Of a stretch of 5,208 nucleotides of DNA, positions 1-3,883 are shown piece by piece. Positions within the stretch are counted from its first letter, which is position 1, and every line of letters begins with the position of its first letter. The stretch comes from Oscillospiraceae bacterium (GTDB lineage Bacteria > Bacillota > Clostridia > Oscillospirales > Ruminococcaceae), in assembly GCA_900752625.1 (NCBI GenBank), contig CAADWC010000071.1, forward strand, positions 1 to 5,208, given 5' to 3'. The notes under the pieces are model-generated. The model was not told where the DNA came from, did no database searches, and worked only from the letters and a program-made list of their open reading frames with translations. Position numbers and translations under genes: made by a program.

Positions 1-729
1 AAAAAGGAAGTTATAACTTTTGGATTCGACCGTAAGAACGATTACTCCGCCGATATAATAGAAAGGAAAGGACTTTGCACCCGATTTGAGCTTTACGTCA
101 GAGGAGTAAAGCAGGGCGAGTATGAGATCCATGTTCCGGGAGATCATAACGTTCTGAACGCGCTTGCGGCTATAGCCGCAGCAAGATACTGCAAGGTATC
201 GTACGAGGGAATAGCCGAGGGACTGAGAACTTTTATGGGCGCTATCAGGCGTTTTGAAAAGATCTGCGAGATAAACGGCGTTACTGTAGTTGACGATTAC
301 GCTCATCATCCGCAGGAGATAAGCTGTACATTAAAAGCAGCTAAATCCCTTGATTTTAAAAGAGTATGGGCAGTGTTTCAGCCCTTTACCTTCTCGAGGA
401 CCAAGCTTTTGCTTCAGGATTTCGTAACTGCGCTGTCAATTGCAGATAAGGCTGTAATAACAGATATTATGGGCAGCAGAGAGAAAAACACCTACGGGAT
501 TTATACTGAAGACCTTGCCTCAAAAATAGAAGGAGCAGTCTGGTTCGATACGCCCCACGAAGTTGCCGACAGTCAGACCTCGCAGCAGAAGGATCATAAT
601 TTCAGCCAGGTCGTTGATTTTCTTGCAGAAAACGTCAGGGAGGGAGATCTTGTGATAACTCTCGGCTGCGGCGATGTTTATAAAGTGGCGAAAAGACTTG
701 CGGCAAAGCTTGGTGAACGTAAGTCATAA
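1..729 (+). CDS. murC: UDP-N-acetylmuramate--L-alanine ligase MurC, C-terminal part (5' end outside window)
   Basis: MurC is the cytoplasmic ATP-dependent ligase that adds L-alanine to UDP-N-acetylmuramate, the first peptide-building step of peptidoglycan synthesis. The frame is open from base 1 to the TAA at 727-729 and shows 242 residues. The family is usually ~450-470 residues, so about the first 210-220, with the Rossmann domain and P-loop, are missing. Visible marks (numbered from base 1) are PGDHNVLNALAAIA at 46-59, the Mur-ligase HN..N motif of the ATP-binding middle domain; DDYAHHPQE at 98-106, the MurC signature in the C-terminal domain; FQPFTFSRT at 126-134; and GDLVITLGCGDVYK near 215-228. 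The Phe in FQPF replaces the His I expect in FQPHTYSRT. Residues ~184-202 look like an insertion. The ATG at 235 is internal, since family-like sequence continues upstream without a stop. MurC versus Mpl or MurD is decided by the DDYAHHP signature; Mpl remains a minor alternative. Confidence 0.95.
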   Translation, partial: KKEVITFGFDRKNDYSADIIERKGLCTRFELYVRGVKQGEYEIHVPGDHNVLNALAAIAAARYCKVSYEGIAEGLRTFMGAIRRFEKICEINGVTVVDDYAHHPQEISCTLKAAKSLDFKRVWAVFQPFTFSRTKLLLQDFVTALSIADKAVITDIMGSREKNTYGIYTEDLASKIEGAVWFDTPHEVADSQTSQQKDHNFSQVVDFLAENVREGDLVITLGCGDVYKVAKRLAAKLGERKS

Positions 730-780
730 AAATATGCGGCGATACCTCATAGCGCCGGCTTCACGGCTTATTCAGAAGCC

Positions 781-809
781 TTGTGAGATATTGCCTCGGG
801 AATTTTAAT
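781..809 (+). promoter_or_regulatory. Candidate sigma-A promoter for lexA
   Basis: TTGTGA (781-786, 4/6 to TTGACA) is followed after 17 bp by TTTAAT (804-809, 5/6 to TATAAT). This predicts a start near 816 and a ~31-nt leader to the lexA ATG. The dyad at 765-780 ends directly against the -35, and the dyad at 815-829 falls on the predicted start, so both are in operator-like positions. The call rests on consensus matching and spacing only. Confidence 0.45.
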
Positions 810-814
810 TGTAA

Positions 815-829
815 AGCGGAAACGCCGCT
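815..829 (+). repeat. Small dyad at predicted lexA transcription start, next to the RBS
   Basis: AGCGG-AAACG-CCGCT is a perfect 5-bp-arm inverted repeat with a 5-nt centre. It ends one base before the lexA ribosome binding site (GAAAGGA, 831-837). It could act as a DNA operator around the start point, or as a small RNA hairpin beside the Shine-Dalgarno. With 5-bp arms, chance is a real alternative. Confidence 0.4.
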
Positions 830-846
830 GGAAAGGAACGGCATTT

Positions 847-1431
847 ATGAAGTTAACGGAAAACGAAAGAAAAGTATTTGAATTTGTCAAACAGCGCCTG
901 GAGGAGGGTTATCCTCCTACGGTCAGGGAGATATGTGCACAGTTCGGATTTAAATCCACTTCGACTGCTCACAGATACATTGCTTCGCTTACCGAAAAGG
1001 GATTGCTTGAAAAGGGAGCCAATCAAAACCGCGCCATAAAGCTTGTGGGCAGACAGGGCACAATGGTTCCGCTGGTAGGAACAGTCACCGCCGGAATGCC
1101 CATCACTGCTATTGAGGACATTACTGATTACATAAGTTTTCATCCGGCAAGAAGATATGCAAATCCTCTGTTCGCGCTTAAAGTAAGAGGAGATTCCATG
1201 ATAAACGCCGCTATTCTTGATGGGGATATCGTTATAGCAGAACAGATTTCGGTAGTTGAAAACGGCGATATAGCCGTGTGCCTCGTGGACGGAGAGAGCG
1301 CGACAGTCAAGAGATTTTACAAGGAAAACGGGCATTACAGATTACAGCCTGAAAATGATACCATGGAGCCTATCATTGCCGACGAGGTTTCAATTCTCGG
1401 CAAGGTAGTTGCAGTTATAAGATATATATAA
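847..1431 (+). CDS. lexA: LexA SOS-response repressor / self-cleaving serine protease
   Basis: LexA represses DNA-damage genes and, on contact with RecA filaments, cuts itself and releases its operators. The 194-residue product is close to the usual ~200. Residues 1-66 form the winged-helix DNA-binding domain, with the family-typical PPTVREICAQFGFKSTSTAH at 23-42. The cleavage region is VGTVTAGMP at 77-85, with the scissile bond expected between Ala82 and Gly83. The S24-type catalytic dyad is visible as Ser117 in RGDSM and Lys155 in TVKRF; the 38-residue spacing fits the family. The ATG at 847 is supported by GAAAGGA at 831-837, nine bases upstream. The recognition-helix end reads TAHRYIASL, whereas I recall the Bacillus-type as TVHGHL, so operator preference may differ. 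It is likely co-transcribed with the gene 15 bp downstream. Autoregulation is usual for lexA, but no canonical Gram-positive box is visible here. Confidence 0.98.
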   Translation: MKLTENERKVFEFVKQRLEEGYPPTVREICAQFGFKSTSTAHRYIASLTEKGLLEKGANQNRAIKLVGRQGTMVPLVGTVTAGMPITAIEDITDYISFHPARRYANPLFALKVRGDSMINAAILDGDIVIAEQISVVENGDIAVCLVDGESATVKRFYKENGHYRLQPENDTMEPIIADEVSILGKVVAVIRYI

Positions 1432-1446
1432 TGAGGTAATTTTGCT

Positions 1447-2076
1447 ATGGGTAGAATATGTCAGTCCTGCCATGCAAGAATAGACGACGGAATGAAAATT
1501 TGTCCTAATTGCGGCAGGATAGTGCCGGCTGAAAAAAATCGGTCGGACGCCGTAGGATACCAGCCGGCACCTAAGCGCGTTTATGAGCATCCCAAACGCC
1601 GCAGCAGCACACCTCCTCCTGCGCAGGCTCAGCCATGCTCGGCAAAGGTATCTAATGAGAGAAAAAAATCGTCTTATCCGGCACATCCGCAGGAGACCGG
1701 ACGAAAAAAGAAAAGGTCGAAACTCGGACTTTTATGGAAGCTTTTAAAGGCGGCGCTTATAGTGCTTGCAGTCTATGCAGTTATATTCGCGGCGCAGGTT
1801 TTCAGAATAAGACATTCGTCATATGATTTTTCACTGGAAATGAAAATGACCCATGAAAACTACGGAGAGGCTATAGATGAATATTTTGAGTCGGGAAGCT
1901 GGTCATATAATCCCTTTACATTTACCGCGACATATACCGGTGAGAATTCCCGGAATGAGGAATATGAAATTAAGTTTAAAGCTGCTTTAGGGGTCAATAT
2001 CAAATCGATTGCAATAGACGGAGAGCAGGTTAAAAAAGATGATTTGGAAACAAAGATAATGGGAATGTTTATTTAA
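1447..2076 (+). CDS. Zinc-ribbon single-pass membrane protein of unknown function, in the lexA operon
   Basis: I do not recognise a named family for the whole 209-residue protein. Residues 5-22 form a zinc ribbon (C5-x2-C8, C19-x2-C22, as in CPNCG). Residues ~24-96 are a low-complexity linker rich in Pro, Ser, Lys and Arg, ending in a basic cluster (GRKKKRSK, 85-92). One hydrophobic helix spans ~97-118 (ALIVLAVYAVIFAAQVF core). Residues ~122-209 form a polar domain of mixed predicted structure with an acidic helix (EAIDEYFESG) and beta-like segments (FTFTATYTG, EEYEIKFKAA). The basic cluster before the helix predicts N-inside topology, with the ribbon in the cytoplasm and the C-terminal domain outside. 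The ATG at 1447 follows GAGGT at 1433-1437 at nine bases. The 15-bp gap from lexA and lack of an obvious own promoter suggest co-transcription and possible SOS induction. A role in signalling, envelope stress or division control is speculation. Confidence 0.85.
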   Translation: MGRICQSCHARIDDGMKICPNCGRIVPAEKNRSDAVGYQPAPKRVYEHPKRRSSTPPPAQAQPCSAKVSNERKKSSYPAHPQETGRKKKRSKLGLLWKLLKAALIVLAVYAVIFAAQVFRIRHSSYDFSLEMKMTHENYGEAIDEYFESGSWSYNPFTFTATYTGENSRNEEYEIKFKAALGVNIKSIAIDGEQVKKDDLETKIMGMFI

Positions 2077-2165
2077 GCAATAACGTCTGCCGAAAGACTG
2101 AGTATAGTCTAGGCAAGAGGTTCCATGCTCTTAAGCAGGCTGAAAGCGCTGCATTATTTTGATTT
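2077..2165 (+). other. Structured 3' flank: three consecutive hairpins after the zinc-ribbon gene
   Basis: Directly after the stop codon three dyads follow in series. Stem 1 pairs TGCC 2088-2091 with GGCA 2112-2115, enclosing AGACT 2095-2099 with AGTCT 2106-2110. Stem 2 pairs AAGAG 2115-2119 with CTCTT 2128-2132, sharing one base with stem 1. Stem 3 pairs GCAGGCT 2135-2141 with AGC-g-CTGC 2145-2152, has a GAA loop, and is followed by the T-rich ATTATTTTGATTT, so it resembles an intrinsic terminator. I recognise no known RNA family. It may be a structured 3' UTR or the body of a small RNA; no internal promoter was identified. Confidence 0.45.
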
Positions 2166-2169
2166 AATG

Positions 2170-2217
2170 AATAAAGGCATACAGCAGGTTGAAAAAACCT
2201 GAATGTATGCCTTTATT
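2170..2217. terminator. Bidirectional intrinsic terminator between convergent genes
   Basis: AATAAAGGCATACA (2170-2183) is perfectly complementary to TGTATGCCTTTATT (2204-2217), a 14-bp stem. After a 1x2 internal loop an inner stem CAGGTT 2185-2190 / AACCTG 2196-2201 closes on GAAAA. That gives 20 paired bases in 48 nt. T-rich stem ends (CTTTATTATT on +, CCTTTATTCATT on -) let it work for the zinc-ribbon operon on + and the aminotransferase on -, whose stop codon lies 26 bp away. T-tracts are interrupted, so efficiency in either direction is uncertain. Confidence 0.85.
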
Positions 2218-2243
2218 ATTGTATAAAAATGTTTATAAGACGC

Positions 2244-3533
2244 TTATTTCATATCGGCAAGCAGCTTTTCTGCACTTGCAAGCTTAACTGCACATACAAA
2301 GATCTTCATTGCTTCTTCAAGCTCTTCGACCGGCGGGAAAGTAGGAGCAATTCTTATATTGCAGTCTTTAGGATCTTTTCCGTATGGATATGTTGCGCCG
2401 GCAGGAGTAAGGACAACTCCGGCTTCCTTGCAAAGATCCACGATTCTTTTTGCGCATCCTTCCATTGAGTCAAAGCTTATAAAATAACCTCCGTTGGGCT
2501 TATGCCATGAACCGATACCGAGAGGCGCTATTTCTTTATCCAGTGCACTGAGAACCACTTCAAAGCGAGGAGCGATAATTTCTCTGTGCTTTTCCATGTG
2601 AGCCATAAGACCCTCATAGTTTCCGAAGAACTTGGCGTGACGAAGCTGGTTGATCTTGTCGTATCCGATGGTCTGAACCGTCATAAGCGATTTGATGTAA
2701 TCGACGTTTTTCTTTGAAGCTGCCATAACGGCAATTCCGCCGCCGGCAAATGTTATCTTTGAAGTAGAAGCAAACATATAGACCATATCCTCACGGCCCG
2801 TTTTCTTGCATTCGTCAAGAATATTGAGAAGCTTGTCTGGAGTCTCGGTCAGGTGATGGATGCAGTAAGCATTGTCCCAGAAAATTCTAAAATCTTCAGC
2901 CTTTGGATTAAGAGCGGCAAAGCGTTTTACCACTTCGTCCGAATAAGTGATTCCGGTCGGATTGGAGTACATAGGAACGCACCAGACGCCCTTAATAGTA
3001 TCATCCTCTGAAACCAGCTTTTCGATCATATCCATATCGGGACCGTCCTCGTTAAGGGGGACAGGTATCATTTCAATTCCGAAGCTTTCGCAGATCGCAA
3101 AATGTCTGTCATATCCCGGAGCAGGGCATAGCCATTTGATCTTATCATAATCCTTCCATGGCTTATGCACTCCGTCGACTCCGAATATGATACATCTTGC
3201 TATCATATCGTACATAATATTCAAGCTGGAATTTCCGCAGATGATAAGCTCGTCGTTTGAAACGCCAAGCATAGGCGAGAAAAGATTCTTTGCGTCAACG
3301 ATTCCGTCCAGTCCGCCGTAGTTGCGGCAGTCGGTTCCGTCGGAAGCTTTGTAATCAGCGTCATAGCTGTTGACAGCGGCAAGCATTTTCATTGCCAGAT
3401 CAAGCTGTGCGGATGAGGGCTTACCTCTCGCCATATTAAGGGAAAGTCCTTTTTCCTTGTAGCCGTCGTATTCGGCCTGAGTTTCCGCTCTGAATTTTTC
3501 CAGCTGTTCCTTGTTCATTTCAGATAGCAGCAT
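2244..3533 (-). CDS. PLP-dependent aminotransferase, type Ic aspartate aminotransferase family
   Basis: The product belongs to the class I/II fold-type I aminotransferases. Its sequence style (N-terminal LSLNMARGKPS, ~430 residues) matches the group known as type Ic aspartate aminotransferases (Pfam Asp_aminotransf / MocR-like), characterised in Corynebacterium. The likely reaction is aspartate + 2-oxoglutarate to oxaloacetate + glutamate, in the cytoplasm. Numbering from the start used here (429 residues), visible elements are RGKPS at 36-40, GNSSLN at 100-105 (cofactor phosphate loop), PAPGYDRH at 137-144 (aromatic stacking on PLP), SNPTG at 190-194, DNAY at 220-223 (Asp contacts the pyridine N), the PLP lysine Lys259 in STSKITFAGGG, and Arg394 in NIRI (substrate carboxylate). 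No key residue seems missing. An in-frame ATG at 3548 would add five residues, but GGAGGA (3541-3546) lies inside that extension, eight bases before the ATG at 3533, so I chose 3533. Substrate specificity is inferred from family only. Confidence 0.94.
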   Translation of the reverse strand: MLLSEMNKEQLEKFRAETQAEYDGYKEKGLSLNMARGKPSSAQLDLAMKMLAAVNSYDADYKASDGTDCRNYGGLDGIVDAKNLFSPMLGVSNDELIICGNSSLNIMYDMIARCIIFGVDGVHKPWKDYDKIKWLCPAPGYDRHFAICESFGIEMIPVPLNEDGPDMDMIEKLVSEDDTIKGVWCVPMYSNPTGITYSDEVVKRFAALNPKAEDFRIFWDNAYCIHHLTETPDKLLNILDECKKTGREDMVYMFASTSKITFAGGGIAVMAASKKNVDYIKSLMTVQTIGYDKINQLRHAKFFGNYEGLMAHMEKHREIIAPRFEVVLSALDKEIAPLGIGSWHKPNGGYFISFDSMEGCAKRIVDLCKEAGVVLTPAGATYPYGKDPKDCNIRIAPTFPPVEELEEAMKIFVCAVKLASAEKLLADMK

Positions 3534-3670
3534 AACATAATCCTCCATACCATATATAAATATAATTTACGCTTTCCTTAAAAAGTAAAATGTCTTTTTG
3601 AAACGCTCAGCCAAGAACCGTGACATTTCGTTTGCCGGTAGTGCAGTCAGGCTCTGCAGCTTTTTCATCC
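3534..3670 (-). promoter_or_regulatory. ~136-nt aminotransferase mRNA leader with overlapping stems
   Basis: From the predicted start near 3670 to the ATG, the minus-strand leader contains a TGCAG / CTGCA hairpin (+ strand arms 3641-3645 and 3653-3657). Further on, two pairings are in 1-2-1'-2' order. AAACG (3633-3629) can pair with CGTTT (3605-3601). AAATGTC (3628-3622) can pair with GACATTT (3594-3588), which is followed by TACTTTTT. These can form either a pseudoknot or mutually exclusive structures. I find no T-box element (AGGGTGGNACCGCG-like) and recognise no riboswitch class. It is a candidate attenuator only. Confidence 0.35.
3541..3546 (-). promoter_or_regulatory. Ribosome binding site fixing the aminotransferase start at 3533
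   Basis: Read on the minus strand this is GGAGGA. The GGAGG core (3542-3546) stands 8 nt before the ATG at 3533-3531. It overlaps the upstream in-frame ATG at 3548-3546, which itself has only A/T-rich sequence in front of it. The downstream ATG is therefore the likely start. Confidence 0.85.
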
Positions 3671-3676
3671 TGTATT

Positions 3677-3705
3677 ATTGTATACCTTTACGGAGATTTT
3701 TGCAA
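3677..3705 (-). promoter_or_regulatory. Sigma-A-like promoter for the aminotransferase gene
   Basis: On the minus strand, TTGCAA (3705-3700, 4/6 to TTGACA) and TACAAT (3682-3677, 5/6 to TATAAT) are separated by exactly 17 bp, in A/T-rich surroundings. Transcription should begin near 3670. The promoter lies downstream of the proS terminator, which supports separate transcription from proS. Confidence 0.65.
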
Positions 3706-3733
3706 GTTGTTTTTCATAATCCTGCAAAAAATC
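3695..3733. repeat. Inverted repeat overlapping the aminotransferase -35 box
   Basis: GATTTTTGCA (3695-3704) and TGCAAAAAATC (3723-3733) are inverted copies that differ by one A in the A-run, with an 18-bp spacer. The left arm covers most of the -35 hexamer. The ~28-bp centre-to-centre spacing puts the arms on nearly the same face at a little under three helical turns, which fits a dimeric or paired regulator site. A/T-rich composition makes a chance match possible. Confidence 0.45.
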
Positions 3734-3812
3734 ATGATATTACACATATTACACCGATTTTACACTATACAAATGGGCAATTTTCATAATAATATTTCGT
3801 AGCGTTCATAAT
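3711..3812 (+). repeat. Three TTCATAAT direct repeats in the aminotransferase upstream region
   Basis: The octamer TTCATAAT occurs at 3713-3720, 3783-3790 and 3805-3812, all in the same orientation. The first two copies extend to a 10-mer, TTTTCATAAT (3711-3720 and 3781-3790), exactly 70 bp apart. They bracket the TTACAC repeats. They may be protein-binding sites or simply a product of A/T-rich composition. Confidence 0.35.
3737..3765 (+). repeat. Three short direct repeats (ATATTACAC x2 plus ATTTTACAC)
   Basis: ATATTACAC is repeated perfectly in tandem at 3737-3745 and 3746-3754. A third near-copy, ATTTTACAC, is at 3757-3765. The shared core TTACAC lies at 3740-3745, 3749-3754 and 3760-3765, a spacing of 9 and 11 bp that averages about one helical turn. 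The block lies about 67-95 bp upstream of the predicted aminotransferase start, a usual position for activator or repressor sites. Confidence 0.5.
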
Positions 3813-3820
3813 TCACGGCA

Positions 3821-3858
3821 CAAAACAAGCGGAAGCCTTTTTCAAAGCTCCGCTGTTT
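3821..3858 (-). terminator. Intrinsic terminator of proS
   Basis: On the minus strand, beginning 25 bp after the proS stop, AAACAGCGGAGC pairs with GCTTCCGCTTGTTT across an A-rich loop. The stem is broken by two bulged T bases. The descending arm runs into TTGTTTTGTG, giving a short U-tract. The hairpin separates proS from the aminotransferase promoter. Confidence 0.75.
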
Positions 3859-3883
3859 AAGACATTAACCTGAACTTGTGTGA

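Larger units (their letters stand above)
730..846 (+). other. murC-lexA intergenic region with several inverted repeats
   Basis: This 117-bp gap contains three short dyads. CGGCG 737-741 pairs with CGCCG 753-757. GGCTTC 757-762 pairs with GAAGCC 775-780; an alternative is GGCTT 765-769 with AAGCC 776-780. AGCGG 815-819 pairs with CCGCT 825-829. The first two share a base and so are mutually exclusive as RNA stems. None is followed by a convincing T-run, so a clear murC terminator is not visible and read-through from murC into lexA is possible. No GAAC-N4-GTTC SOS box is present. Confidence 0.6.

Noticed and set aside
836..849. GAAC at 836-839 as half of a LexA box
   Set aside because: No GTTC follows at four bases (the sequence reads GGCATTTA), and it overlaps the ribosome binding site.
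853..1335. 160-codon open frame on the minus strand opposite lexA
   Set aside because: It lies wholly within the certain lexA gene, resembles no protein family, and has no visible ribosome binding site; it is an antisense shadow.
1390..1686. 98-codon minus-strand frame across the lexA / zinc-ribbon junction
   Set aside because: It overlaps two supported plus-strand genes and its Arg/Cys/Ser-rich composition is typical of an antisense shadow.
2229..2468. 79-codon plus-strand frame opposite the aminotransferase 3' end
   Set aside because: It is antisense to a clearly conserved gene, with Cys/Phe-rich shadow composition and no family resemblance.
3737..3765. Tandem repeats as a CRISPR array
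   Set aside because: The repeats are 9 bp long with no spacers and no cas genes nearby.
3598..3802. Two short plus-strand frames in the proS-aminotransferase interval
   Set aside because: They use TTG/GTG starts without a ribosome binding site and cover the promoter, operator-like repeats and leader of the minus-strand gene.
3549..3883. T-box or known amino-acid riboswitch in front of the aminotransferase
   Set aside because: No T-box consensus segment is present on the minus strand, and none of the riboswitch cores I know is recognisable.
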